From positions 49,680,481 through 49,744,480 of the forward strand of contig OX352763.1 of NCBI GenBank assembly GCA_947095585.1: a stretch of DNA of 64,000 nt, given 5' to 3'. The notes below the pieces were generated by a model. That model ran no database searches, was not told where the DNA came from, and saw only the letters and a list, made by a program, of their open reading frames with translations. Made by a program: the position numbers and the translations under genes. Position 1 is the first letter of the stretch. Each line of letters begins with the position of its first letter. Shown here piece by piece: positions 32,434 to 44,458 of the stretch. The stretch comes from Nephrocerus scutellatus (lineage: Eukaryota; Arthropoda; Insecta; Diptera; Pipunculidae).

Positions 32434-33158
32434 TTGGCAGAAAGGGTTTCACGCCAAACTAGCGCCTACTTTTATGAAAGCTCGAATAAAAAAAAAGCTG
32501 GAAAATTGTTATTATGATCTGGAAGATGTGCGAGGCAAAGCTATAGGTACATTTCATGCTAAGGATATGAAACAATGAAATTCGCTCTCGTTGTACTTGT
32601 CGCCTTTTTCAGTCCTCTCGCTGTTCTTGGTTCCAATGCAGAAATTTTTCCGCAAAAACATGCAATGGACAAATAATTTTTGCAAACCGTTTGTTAGCAA
32701 GAATTCCAGTGCTGGAAATGTATAAGAGCATGGCCAATATGCGTTCTGACTGCGCGCTATTCCCTTTTCCCTTCGTCAGGCTTATGCCCAACCAAAGATG
32801 CGGTTTCAGCTGGAATACGTGATGCGATGCAAAACCTTCTCTATAGAAAGCCCAACTGTACGCATACAATTGCTGTAAACCAATCCCAAACGCGTCTGTG
32901 TTTGTGGGATGTGAATACAGTGTACAAATAAAAAATAACCCATAAAAATTTTTCATCTAAATTCTCTAATCTGAACTAATTTATGAAACCCCAAATGACA
33001 GAATATTGTGAAAACTTGTTCTATTTGTCAATTGATATCGACAACAAAAAACGACATCAATAAAAATACAATTCAGGAAATAAGTAAGTAAATTGAATTA
33101 AGCCTAAAACATGTATGTCTCGTTTCATTTCCTGGGTTCATTTGTGCGTGACCTAAGA

Positions 33159-33198
<40 letters not shown>

Positions 33199-33279
33199 CC
33201 ACCAAAACCATGTCGACTGCGCAGCACACACCGCACACAGTCATTAACAAGAACGACGGTATCTGATGCTACTGTAAGA

Positions 33280-33870
33280 AATTAAAAAAATGTATAAGGG
33301 CCTTGCGGCCGAACCCGGGGCCCGATCACTACCAAATTTTAGAAAAAGTATTGTTTATTGGGTATACACATGTGTGTAAAATTTGAAAAAAATCGGGTAA
33401 TTTTGATTTTAAATTTTCTATGGGAGCCCCACAAACCCGGGCCCGATCACTTCTAACTTTTAAAAGATAGTATTGTTACTGGAAATACACATGTGTACAA
33501 AATTTCAGGAAAATCGGGTTTTAGGAAGTGCGTTAAAAATAGATAATTAAAAAAAAAATTTGTATGGGAGCCCCCCGACCCCGGGGCCCGATCGCTTCAA
33601 AAAATTTACAAAAAGTTTTGTCCATCGGAGATACACATGCGTATAAAATTTGAAGAAATCGGGAACTTTTTTCATAAAATTTGTATGGGTGCCCCCCGAC
33701 CCCAAGGTCCGAGGGGCCTCAAATTTTAATAGAAAGTATTGTCACCGGAAATATACATTTCAATAAAATCGGGCTATGAGAAGTGGGTTAAAAATTTATC
33801 AGAAAATCTGACCAGCAAGCCACCCAGCCAGCCACGTACACGCGAAGTTAAGCGAGAAACGTAAGATATG
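33280..33870. repeat. GC-boxed ~125-bp repeat (array 7)
   Basis: It is the duplicate of array 5 with one unit fewer (a GCCCCCCTGACCCAGG unit is missing) and a few substitutions. Confidence 0.72.
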
Positions 33871-34884
33871 GTAGTGGGAAACCGAAAAAATGTTATATGG
33901 ATTTTGCTCTTTAGTTGATTACTAATACAAAAACATTTGGGATTTTTCTAAGCATGTATCTGTGTATGATCGGAACAGTAGGGCTTGTATGATTTTTTTT
34001 CTCATGTACCACGAGTACTATTATTTCTTTGTGCGAATGCAAACGACTTGATATACAAGGGTTTTTTTATTTATTGCGCTTTGTTTTTTTATGTATAATC
34101 CTGCTGCAGTGTGAAACCACGGAAAATGTCCGAATCCCATAAATGTGATGATTTAAAGAAAAAATTTAAAATTTTCTGAAAAGAAAAAAAATGGTGGCTT
34201 GAAGACGCTGATCTAGAAATTGACCACCATTTTGTAAGTTGTGCGACGGCGCTTAATAGAAGCGAGGTCTGCCCGCTCTGATCGTTCTATACCTCACTCA
34301 GACATGCTCTGCCTTAACTTATCAAAAAAAATCCTATCTTTCATCTGTAAAGTTAGTGAATTACAAAAAAACCCAACTATAAAATTATTTAACATCAGCA
34401 ATCAACAGAGGTGTCAGTCACCAACATCACACGCACACACACCTACCTATATATATATATGTAGGTAGACAACTTGCATAACTTTATGCTATGAATCCTG
34501 GAATTGTTGTAATACGCATAGTTGTGGCATTTATGTTGCACCACCCCCAAGTTTGTTACTCTTCTACATCTTTGCACATACATTCACTTACACCAAACGG
34601 ATCACTGCGTCGATTTTAGAGACATTTAGAATTAATACGGATAGTAACTTTTCTATTCAAAGAAGAAGAGAGAAGAAAGGAAGAGGGCCTTAATCTACTT
34701 CACCGAGCACCCGTCATCATTGACAGAACGATTTATTTATTTGGTTTCTTTTCTTTTCGTTTGGACTCTAAGTATTGTTTTTTTGTTTTGGTTCGTTGTA
34801 ATGTAAGAATTTTGTTGTGCAGAAAATCATGGAATAGGTAGAGAGAGTGAAACGGTAGAATTAAAAGAAAAATTTTTGTTTCAG

Positions 34885-34940
34885 AAAACTTCGTCGTCGT
34901 CAGCGCTGCCGAGGATGAGGGAAACACCGAAAATCAACGC
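34885..34940 (+). promoter_or_regulatory. Splice-bounded 56-nt cassette, duplication copy 2
   Basis: Its sequence and flanks equal the copy at 32069 (TTTCAG before, GTAAGTG after). Confidence 0.5.
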
Positions 34941-34984
34941 GTAAGTGTTAAAATTAAAATTGTTCGTGTAAATTCTCCATTTGA

Positions 34985-35640
34985 TACACAAAGTGCAAAA
35001 GGAGCCCCATTGATCACTCTTAAATTTAAAAAAAAGTGTTTCCATCGGAGATACACATGTCTATAAAATTTAAAAAATTGGGGCTAATTTTTAAAAATTA
35101 ATATGAAAGCCCCTCGGCCTTGGGGCCACTTCAAAATTTGTACAAAAAGCGTTGTCCATAGGATTAAACATGTGTGTATAAAATTTAAGGAAAATCGGGT
35201 AAATTTTTAAAATTTTTATTGGGGCCTTCCGTCACCGAGGCCCGATCACGCCAAAATGTTTACAGAAAGTGTTGTCCGCCGGAGACACACTCGCGTATAC
35301 AATTTTAAGATAATTTGCAACTTTTTTTAAAAAATTTGTATGGGTGCCCCCCCCCCCGGGGTCCAATCACTCCCAAATTTTTACAAAAAGTGTTTTCCAT
35401 TGGAGATACACATGTGTATAAAATTTGAAGAAAATCGGGTACTTTTTGTAAAATATTTGTATTTGGAGCCCCCCCCCCCCCGACCACGCGGCCCGAGGGA
35501 CCCCAAATTTGTGCAAAAACATGTGTGCAAAATTTCAATAAAATCGGGCTTTAGGAAGTGGGTTAAAAATTGATCACAAGATTTGGTGTGCCAGCTAGCC
35601 AGCCAGCCACTGGCAAGTGAAGTTAATATAGATAAATAAT
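34985..35640. repeat. GC-boxed ~125-bp repeat (array 8)
   Basis: About five units. Two contain long C runs in the GC box (near 35348 and 35469). It closes with CCAGCTAGCCAGCCAGCCAC and GAAGTTAATATAG. It marks the border to element C. Confidence 0.7.
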
Positions 35641-36050
35641 AAAAAGGGAAAAGTATTTAATACTTACCTATACAATTTTTTTGTTTATTGGAAAAGAAAG
35701 ATAACTTTGTTTGATATTTTTTTTCTTAATGATTTAATGGAAAAATCCTTACTATAAAGAGAAAAAAAGTATTAAGATATTTAATACTCACCTATATATG
35801 TATATATATTTTTTTTTGAACAAAAAAGATCAATCTTTTACCAATCAATAATTTATTTCCAATTGGAATGTCTAGTCGCGGCATTTTATATGCACGCAAC
35901 CAGGTCACTTCAACTATAGCATGGGAAATACGATCGCTGTGCTGTTGACGACCGACGATGACTGGAAAGACAAACGAAATAGTATACGGCAAGAATGTGT
36001 TCATCACTTTGCTTGCCTCATTACAACATGTGTCAGTGACACCACGAAAA
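35641..36050 (-). repeat. Element C left LTR remnant
   Basis: It contains AGTATTTAATACTTACC-type repeats and the ATTGGAATGTCTAGTCGCGG segment found in the right LTR. The edges are uncertain because it abuts array 8. Confidence 0.45.
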
Positions 36051-36640
36051 TTAAAGAGTGGCCCATGGCTTCATACAGTCGGCTGCTGTTGATTTTTTAT
36101 TCGGACCTTCATGCTGCCCCACCTTTCGGACGTCATACCTGTCTCTTCCTTTTACTTTCGTCACCTCATATGGCCCGAAGTACTTCACATGTAGCTTCAG
36201 CCAAACTGAGTCCTCATTATAGCGACCAGGTCGCCCACTCTGTGTGATCTGGATGCCTTTTCTGTCATAGGTCCTCCTATTCTCCTCTTGTACTTTTGCG
36301 ATCTGTTGTTTAGCGGCTTGCCTTACTTCGTATCACCGATTTTCGAAGTTGTCCCTCATCACATCCTCCAGTAGTGCTCGCAGTTCATGGCTACCCTATC
36401 TTCTCATTATTGTCCCAAACATGAGTTGGAACGGACTGCGCTGGGTGCTTCAGGATACGGCCGAGTTAATAACACTTTGAACCCTGCTCACATGCTTGTG
36501 CCACTTCCTGGGATCATCCACCGACAATTTTGTGTGGATCTCAATGATGATCCTGTTCATCCGCTCCACCTGACCGTTGCTTCCTTAAACGCAGTAGAGG
36601 TAAGGGTAGCCAGGACGCCTTCGACGCAGCTGCCTAGCCT
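36051..36640 (-). pseudogene. Element C integrase, C-terminal half
   Basis: The minus-strand reading shows GSNGQVERMNRI (36555-36590), which contains the catalytic Glu. HKHVSRVQSVINS follows, then a charged linker, a KYFGPYEVTKVKGRDRY segment, and the ending AADCMKPWATL with stop at 36051-36053. The zinc finger and both catalytic Asp boxes are missing between this and the RNase H ORF. Frame changes occur inside. Confidence 0.68.
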
Positions 36641-37841
36641 AGGGATGAAGTAGTCCTGTTTGCAAATAGCTTCCACCTTTCGTGCACCGACCCTGTTCGT
36701 GGATCCCTCTCAATATTTCTTTCTGCATGGACTTCGGGATTACCAGCAGATGTGCTCCACCTTCAAACTTGTAGAGGACGTCATTCCTTAACTCATAATC
36801 TTTGTAGTTTCCTGTTGCTGCAAGGATTTCCATCACCAGCTGGCAATACTCGTCTTTGCCTTGCGCTACTTTGAATTTAAGCAGGATGCTCTCCTCGATT
36901 CTCATCACTACTGAGTATCTACTCAGCGCATCGACATGCCGCATCGCCGCTCCCGCCCGGTGTACCACCTTCATGTTGTATTCTTGGAGCATGATGGCCC
37001 ACCTAGCCACCCTCGGACAGAGATCTTTCTTCGTCATTGTTGCTTGGAATACTTTGCAGTCAGTAGCCACAGTGAAGTAAATCCCCAATAAGTACAAACG
37101 CTGCTTCTGAAGACACTTTATGATGGCAAACACCTCTAATTCGTAGCTTTTATAATTTTTTTCGGATGCCGCCGTTTTAAAGCTTAGGTAAAAAATTGGA
37201 TGGAATTCGTTGTCCTCGTGTTTCTGCAGCAATACTCCCCCGTATCCGATCAAACTTGCGTCCGTATGAAGCTCGGTGTGCAATGCAGGATTGAACAATT
37301 GTAATACTGGTTCATAACACAGACATGACTTCATTGTGTTGATCGCAGTTTCCTGTTCTTCTCCAATGACAAATTTCGCTGACTTGCACAATATGTCTGA
37401 AAGCGACTTAGCGATTTGTGAGTACCCTAGGACGAACTTTCGAAAAAATCCCGTCAATCCAAGGAAAATCTGGATTTGTTTTACATTGCCTGGTATCGGG
37501 AACTTCTGCAAAGCGTTTAACTTCTCCATTTCCCACTTAATCACCAACCCGTAATCTGCTGCTACTTCTAACACGCCATCCAGCTTCTCCAACACCTCCT
37601 CCTCGTCTTTGCCATAGATTATGATGTCGTCTACGTACAGTAATAAGTATCCCTTCAGAACCAGGTGTCGGAATGTTTGGTCGATGATACGCTGGAACGT
37701 GGCTGTTGAATTGCACAGGCCAAAAGGGACTCTCCGAAATTCAAACTGGCCGTCTGGTGTTACGAACGCCGTATATTTCCTGCTGCTCTCTGCGACGTCT
37801 ACGTGAAAGAACCCGTTCCTGAGATCCAAAGTAATGAACAT
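36639..37841 (-). pseudogene. Element C reverse transcriptase (palm/thumb) and RNase H
   Basis: A 400-codon open frame begins inside RT at FITLDLRNGFFHV (first catalytic Asp). The active site is LLLYVDDIIIYG, followed by a thumb with FLGLTGFFRKFV. RNase H has all four acidic boxes: LHTDASLIGYGG, YELEVFAIIK, VATDCKVFQA and RHVDALSR. It ends in the integrase zinc-finger start (RGIHEQGRCTK). The catalytic residues look intact, but the RT fingers are missing upstream and the integrase core downstream. Confidence 0.8.
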
Positions 37842-38346
37842 CTTTGCATTACGATATTCATCTCAGTACACGACTTGGCTGGTCTTCTCGGTACGTATGA
37901 TTTTACTGTATCTTCGATGCGTGCTCTATAATTCTCGCTGACTACTCGCAATTCGTTGCCTTTTCGCTTGCATTCCGTTACTTCTATGTCGAATATGTTG
38001 TTCTCCTCCAATTCGTACGCTTTTAATTTTTCGTCTATGCTGGCATCTTTACTCGATACGATTTTCCCAGCTCTATCAAGATGTCCACGTTACTCAAAAA
38101 GTCCTCTCCCAATAATATCTTGTCGCGAAGCCACTGATCTGGTATCACCTGAAAACGGATCCAAGTTTTGCTCCTTGAATTTCTCTTTGAAATGCATTTC
38201 ACTTTGATGCATTAATGAGACGTCACTTCCATTGTCGATGAATGCGTGGTGTAGTTTTCCGCTGATGTTGATCTTGACAAGGCTATCATCGGACTTGATG
38301 CGATGCGCCTGGCTTATGTTCCTTGACAGTGAGGGTGTTTCTGCCT
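37842..38346 (-). pseudogene. Element C protease and RT N-terminal remnant
   Basis: The protease motif appears as AFIDNGSDVSLM (near 38205-38245), with Asn in place of the usual Thr of D-T-G-S. After a stop, another frame (38011-37842) has the pre-RT peptide ENYRARIEDTVKSYVP. The RT fingers, including the K..R..VDYR box, are deleted before 37841. Confidence 0.65.
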
Positions 38347-39225
38347 TCAACGGGCCATTCGGTGATATGTGTCCGAACTGGTTACACTTAAAGCAACGCA
38401 TACCTTTGGCTTTATCTGGGCAAGCTTGAGCCAGATGTGACAACGACCCGCAATTGTGACACCGCTTCGTTGTAGATATCCGCTTGGTGATGTACCTGGT
38501 CTGTTATTCATATTGTTTCTGCCGATGTCCATTTTCTGCTTCGGAACTTGACGATGCATCTTACTATATATCCCCAGCTTGGGTTTCAATTCCTCTATTG
38601 TTTCGGCTTCATATAAAATTGACTTGTTTCCTATAGTGTCCGGAATACCGTTGATTACATGCTCAATCAGGGAGGATTCATCCATCTCTCCTTGATTCCG
38701 GATCTGCACCATTACATACAGGTACTCCAGAAAACTTTCGGACGACCTCTTCTTTCTACCCTCCAGCTGTCGGTGTATTTCGACACTTGATGTTCTTCCA
38801 CCGAATTTTATCGCTAAGTGGGCCTTCAGCTTGGTCCAGTCAGTCACTCCTTCGGTGGCCTTAACTGCCAACCTCGCAGCTCCTTTCAGCGACCGACGCG
38901 CTTATAAATATTTTTGGATGTCGTTCCATTCACACGACGCCGCTACGGCTTCAAACTCCATGACCCACTTGGCGTATCCTCTTCCTTCTTCTCCCGAGAA
39001 TAGTTTCAAGGATTCCTCTACGTCACGGAATACAAAATTGTTCCGGTTGGTCATCGTACTCACTTGTGATTCGAATCCTACTTCTTGCGTATTCTCCTCG
39101 TCTATAGTCTCCAGATCGGCTTTTCTTGTAGCCGCCAATACGTCTTCAACTTTGATGACTCCTACACCAAATGAATCGTTAATTCGATTCACTGAATCGG
39201 CTTTTAAGTTATACCGGTACGACAA
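38347..39225 (-). pseudogene. Element C gag, frameshifted
   Basis: The N-terminal part (39225-38902) ends with a capsid-type KWVMEFEAVAASCEWNDIQK. The capsid continues in another frame (38871 on) with LKAHLAIKFGGRTSSVEIHR and ESFLEYLYVMVQIRNQGE. The nucleocapsid has two knuckles, CHNCGSLSHLAQAC and CFKCNQFGHIS, the second lacking its final Cys. The capsid family is the common retrotransposon gag type. Confidence 0.75.
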
Positions 39226-39299
39226 CTTTTTCCCCCTTAGGAATGTTTGCTGCTGCTTAACGGTGAGTTCCTGTAACTAATGAATTCACCTTGCCTTAC

Positions 39300-40070
39300 G
39301 ACTTTTCTTAATTGACTCCTCTATAGTCGCTTCACAACTCCTTATATTTCCTCTCTCCAAGATTCACCACTTGTCTTTCTTTTTTTTTTCTCACAACTTA
39401 TCATAACTTATATTGTTTATTTCTCTTCTTCACACCTTGTCTCTCTTACGTTTCTCTTTTTTCACAACTTATCATTTCCTTCTTTACCTTATAACTTGTC
39501 TCTCTTATTTTTCTTTTCTTATCATTTCTATCTTTGCCTTATTAGAATATTTAATATTTAAGAATATTTTTCTTCTTCACACCTTGTCCTTCTTGTATTT
39601 CTTTTTTTTCCCCTACTTATCATATCCTTCTTTGCCTTAAAACTTATATCTCTTATTTTCTTTTCTGCACAACTTATTATTTCCTTCTTTGCAACTTATC
39701 ACTCTTATTTTCATTTTATTCAACTTGTCCTTCTTGTATTTCTTTTTTTCACAACTTATCACTTCCTTTGCCTTAAAACTTGTCTCCCTTATTTTTATTT
39801 TCTTCACAACTTATCATTTCCTTCTTCGCAACTTATCATCCTTATTTTTATTTTTTTCACCTTGTCCTTCTTGTATTTCTGTTTTTTTTTTTCAAATTAT
39901 CATTTCCTTCTTTGCCTTAAAACTTGTCTCTCTTATTTTTCTTTTCTTCACAACTTATCATTATTTCCTTCTTTGCAACTTATCATTCTTATTTTCATTT
40001 AATTCAACATGTTGTACCGTAAAAAAAAACGAACAACGACTCGGTAAAAGTAATAAAAAATTCAAAAAAT
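39300..40070 (-). repeat. Purine-rich tandem repeats in element C leader
   Basis: On the + strand the stretch is made of imperfect CTTATTTTTATTTTCTTCAC, AACTTATCATTTCCTTCTTTG and CCTTAAAACTTGTCTC modules with a spacing of about 60-70 bases. On the element (minus) strand this is an A/G-rich leader between primer site and gag. ORFs across it are low-complexity artefacts. Confidence 0.7.
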
Positions 40071-40081
40071 TTTGGTATAAA

Positions 40082-40099
40082 TTCCCAGACGAGCCCCCA
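40082..40099 (-). other. Element C primer binding site, proline-tRNA type
   Basis: The minus strand reads TGGGGGCTCGTCTGGGAA directly after the LTR end (CCTACA). The canonical tRNA-Pro primer site is TGGGGGCTCGTCCGGGAT, two mismatches away. Confidence 0.75.
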
Positions 40100-40960
40100 T
40101 GTAGGAATTTATTTATTAACGTTTACTAAATCTATATAATTTACTTAACTAAACATGATTAAAATGGTGAACATGACTTTACTAAACAAAGTTATTCTAT
40201 ACGTAATATCAACTTGTCGGCGCCGCGGTTGCAGAAAAACTCTGCCTTTTTGTCTCATCCTAGCATAGTCATCGCCTTCCTTTCCATCCATCGCCATCGT
40301 CGACATCGTTGTTTACTAGAAGAAATTCCATATTCCTAGCGTATTCCTTCGTAGTTATCTTATTTCCCATTGGAATGTCTAGTCGCGGCAAGACAAACGA
40401 AATAGTATACAACATGTATCAGTGACACTAAGAAAAGTAAAGAGTACTTAGAATAAAAACTTATCCTACAATGCGACTGTTAGGCGTTTTATCTTATCTC
40501 TACAAATATATAATTTTTTTGTTATTTGAATAAAAGATCAATAACTTAATTGATTTTTCATATGATTTCATGGAAAAATCTTTGCTATAAAGAAAGTATT
40601 AAGGTATTTAATACATACCTATATATAAATTTGTTTTTATTGAAAAAAAAGATAGATAGCTTTGTTTATTTTTTTAAAGTCGTTACTATAACAAAAGGGG
40701 AAACATTTAATACCTACCTATGCTTTGTGACTTATGTTGTTATAATTAAAAAAAAATAAAAGAAGATACACTGAGAAACGGAAAATCGTTAATACTTACC
40801 TTTCTTTCTTATTTTAGTACTTACCTAATTTTTTTTTTGTAACGAATCAGTCTATTTGACTTTTTTTCATGATTTACATGATGATTTACAGAGAAAGGAT
40901 TTTCTTGCCTTAATAAAAGAAAAAAAATGTTAATACTTACCTGCATCCTTTTAAGAAAGA
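40100..40960 (-). repeat. Element C right LTR (5' in element sense), outer edge uncertain
   Basis: On the + strand it starts TGTAGGAATTT next to the primer site. It contains four diverged repeats of the AAAGTATTTAATACTTACCT type (about 40580, 40690, 40785, 40930). The right end could not be placed exactly. Confidence 0.55.
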
Positions 40961-42716
40961 ATGAATAATTTGGGTTAAATCTCTCATAACCTTATCATAA
41001 CCGTAGTTATTTGGGTAATACCCTTGTTAATTTATAATAATAAATTATGTGTCTTTTTTCTTTATTTTCTCGGCATATGGATTCTTTTGATCTCATCGTC
41101 ATATGGGAAGTCATGATTCACTGAATTAACCAATCTCTTATGGTCTTCTGTTATGGTAGAAGGTTCCCTTTTTGGGTCCTGCCACTGGAAGGAGACGACG
41201 ACACCTTGTAGTTGCCCCAGCGTAGCTCATCGGATGGGCGGTTCTTTTTACCCTCCAGTGACACCTTCCCATAAACAAAAAAAAGTTTGCGTCGTGCAAA
41301 AAAAAGAAAAGAAGTAAAAGAAGGAAAAGAATGGATGGTAGTGGAAGGTCTCCATGTCCAGGTGCCAGTGGGTCCTTGGTATAGCTTAATTCAAATCATA
41401 TTACAACTAACTTAAAATTAACGTTTTCAAAAAAGCTATCTTTTGATTTAAAAAAAAAACTTACAAACTAAACTAAAAACTAAAATGCCAATTTGACCCA
41501 GTCGCATCTGCACTTGGAGCCTCGCTTAAAAAAAAAAACAGTCGAGGGAAAGTCCAGTTACAGTCCGTCGTTAAGTAATCGTTAAAAGTAAAGTCCTTGT
41601 CACGTCAATCCTTTTCCAACCATTCCAACCACACACCTTGGTCGATTATTTCTACTCAGCCATGTTTTATTTCAAACAAGAAACCAAACAAAAAAACCAA
41701 TGAAAAAGTAACACCTGCTGGCAATAAAAGATTTCAGCTCTTTTTCATCAACGTTATAACATTTTATTTAAATAGGTCTCTTTAACGAATTGACTGTGTT
41801 AATTGAAGATGTAAATTTTACTTTACTTAAATTTCTTTAATAAATTTATGGATTCAAATTTAAAATTAAATTTTAGTTTAATAAGTATTCAAACGAAATT
41901 AGAAATACCAGAATTAAATATTCAAAATGCACTGCTTTTAGTAGCCGTAACAAATATTATGCTAGGCTGTTTTTTTTTTTGATAAAAGTAATACCATTAC
42001 ATGGATTTCCTCCTTGTTGAATGTGGGTCCCACCGGTAGAAGTCACTTCCAAACAAGTAAATTTCCTATTAATTAGTCTAAAGGAATAACCAAAGTTTAA
42101 AGGCCCAGCCGCTAAGCCTGATGCTAGCATAATTAAAATCGAATGAAATTATTCAAAATTGAATGTTATTAAAAAGAAATGTAATAAAAAAAAGGTGTAA
42201 TTTATTATAACTTTTTAATCGAATTAATAAGAAAAATTAAAATTGAAATTCTTTTCAAATTCAAAAAAGGAAATATGGCCAAATAATTCAAGTTAAAATT
42301 TGTTCTTCCAAAAAAAAAGGTAAAGGTCTTACAACCACTGCTTTCTGTACTTTACGAAACTACGAACAAATTGTGTAATCTAAGGAAGCATTCCGAAACA
42401 AGGGGAAGATAACTTTCCCATAAACTGCGATGATAACCAATTATTTCTTAAAAAAAACCTAACTGCTGGCTCAGGCTTCGCATATTTTTAGGCGTCCATC
42501 TTTTTTCTTTAAAGTCCGTTTCTTTTGGCATGTGATGTTGAATTCTTATATATTGTGGTATATTATCCTTGTATTATTAGTTGATAATTGTTCTCGTATC
42601 TCGTACCTTTTTGTACTTTTTCACAGTATTTATTTTAGTGAATTAATTATTCCGTTGCAGTAAAGGTAATAAGTTTCCGCCACTCTTTAAAAATTGATAA
42701 CGAAACTTTCGCACAA
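40961..42716. other. No gene seen
   Basis: AT-rich sequence with poly(A)/poly(T) runs and no ORF I can support. Its right end (TTTCGCACAATGGC) is the left target flank of element B and is continuous with 61863 onward (TGGCGTATCAGC) when B is removed. Confidence 0.5.
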
Positions 42717-42720
42717 TGGC
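42717..42720. repeat. Target site duplication TGGC (left) of element B
   Basis: TGGC precedes the TGTAGTGGCG terminus here and follows the ATTACA terminus at 61863-61866. A 4-bp duplication fits gypsy integration. Confidence 0.82.
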
Positions 42721-44041
42721 TGTAGTGGCGATAATTTTGCGCAGCACCCTATTTCTTGGGCCTGAGACAGAATCGCATGCCAACGATTGAGCACAAAAAT
42801 TGCGATGTATGGAAAGTTTTTGGTTGCATACCGTTTGTCACTAAAAATTCCAGTGCAGGAAATGTGCCGCAAAAACATGCGAGGTGCACATACCTTGGCG
42901 ACAAACCGGTTTGCAACCCAACATTCCATTGTCTAAATATGTGTCGGCATAATGTACAATCTCAATAGGGCATACACACACATACATAGGCTAGCATCAC
43001 TTAACCACGAAGCTGTTTACTGAGACATGAAGAACCGAAAAAGTCAGTCGAATTCACAACTCGCCTAGCTTGAGCTTGTGCGTGCTTTTTTACTCTAATT
43101 TGATTTGTCAAAAAAACGACTGTTTTTTTAACTGTTGAATTAAGGTTACCAAAAAGGTTTTACATAATTGCGTGTGTTTTTTTTTTAAACGGCGCGATAT
43201 TTCTTTAAAATCGTTTTAATACTTTGTTATACATATTCGCCGAACCTGCAAAAGGAACTGAAATCATTCAAGTGCCGTAGTTATTCTACATCTTTACAAA
43301 CAACACTTGGACGGTATCAAAGAAAGAGAAAAAATCTTAATGTCCTCCGTTCTGAATCATTGAAAAAATTGAATAAGTTCACTATTCATTGGATAAACAA
43401 ATTGAGTGCATATTTGTAATAGAGGGACAGAGCAGAAATCATTAGTCCCAGATACCGTTGTTAATATTCGTGACTGTGTGTAATGTAGTTGTGTGCGTGA
43501 AGACGCGAGAAAAGAAAATGGCCGACGCCTACTCCACGCTAGTCGACTCAAGTCTTACTGCTCCGAAAAAAATAAATCTATGTAAAAATCTACAAATCCA
43601 ACTAGCATTAGTGCGTTTACTAGATAAATTGAAGCCCGAGAGCGACTAAGTTCAATTTCGGCCTAATATTAATCGAACTGAACCTGAAAATTGGATACCA
43701 TCAGTTACGACATTTTAATCGTTCGTGTGAGACGCCAGCCCAGAAATGTGGCCGAAGCTTGACCCAGAGCATCTTCATCGAAGTCCTCCGAGGATCCTGC
43801 ACCGAGACGCTGAGTTGCATCATATTCGTTTTTTTAGTTATGGTTTCTTATTAACGACAGTGTCATAAGGAAAGAAAAAAAAAGGAATAAAAGGACCTTT
43901 CCTGGTTCGTTTGAAAACGTTAGGGTTTTGTGTAGTGCCTAAACGAGAGAGAGGCAGAGGGAAAGAGAAAGGATAGAAGACAGGATCTTTCCTTTCAATG
44001 GGCCAAATCCCATCATTTACATTAACCCCCGTTTGTTTCAG

Positions 44042-44093
44042 AAGCCGTCGTCGTCGTCAGCGCTGTCGAGGAGGATGGTGGTTGGATTCAGGG
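44042..44093 (+). promoter_or_regulatory. Splice-bounded 52-nt cassette in element B 5' LTR
   Basis: CCCCCGTTTGTTTCAG, a good polypyrimidine-AG acceptor, precedes it. GTAAGTA, a consensus donor, follows. Inside are a GTCGTCGTCGTCAGCGCTGT core and an ATG. It is probably a leader exon of the LTR transcript. Confidence 0.55.
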
Positions 44094-44458
44094 GTAAGTA
44101 GATTTTAGTACCTTTTGTTTGTCCATCTCTGGAATTTGTTCATAACTGTCCTTCAACAATTACCCCTTTCCTCTATCACTCAACCCGAACTCGTTCAAAA
44201 GTACCTTTAAAATAAAAACTACTTTCTAAAAACTAAGATGACAAAATATGATACTGTTTCATACTTTAGTATCATATATACCTTGTTTTTGCACATACCT
44301 TAATTACCTTTAAAATAAAAACTACTTTATAAAACTAAGATAACAAAATATGACACTGTTTCATACTTTAGTATCATATCTACCTTATTTTTTTTGCACA
44401 TACCTTAAGTACATTTAAAATAAAACCTACTATTAAAACTAAGATAACAAAATATGAC

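Larger units (their letters stand above)
32434..35465. repeat. Tandem duplication copy 2: B' integrase end plus LTR
   Basis: It is highly similar to 29905-32433. It has about 400 extra bases (32680-33080) that are missing from copy 1. These include AACCGTTTGTTAGCAAGAAT, related to the start of the element B LTR. It also has a longer TC microsatellite (33161-33196) and a longer final array. The stretch 34000-34880 repeats the unassigned LTR-like sequence of copy 1 and holds no gene. Confidence 0.8.
35641..40960 (-). mobile_element. Element C: degenerate Ty3/gypsy retrotransposon with proline-tRNA-type primer site
   Basis: Minus-strand order: LTR (about 40960 to 40100), primer site, long leader, gag, protease, RT-RNase H, integrase C-terminus, left LTR remnant. 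RT style (YTAFVTPDGQFEFRRVPFGL) and the integrase ending in MKPW recall mdg3-type elements, tentatively. Matching LTR pieces (ATTGGAATGTCTAGTCGCGG at 35861 and 40371, AAAGACAAACGAAATAGTA near 35968) support the pairing, but the left LTR is heavily rearranged and no target duplication was found. Confidence 0.72.

Noticed and set aside
23583..35640. CRISPR-like array
   Set aside because: Units are about 125 bp, diverged and lack unique spacers. The DNA is eukaryotic.
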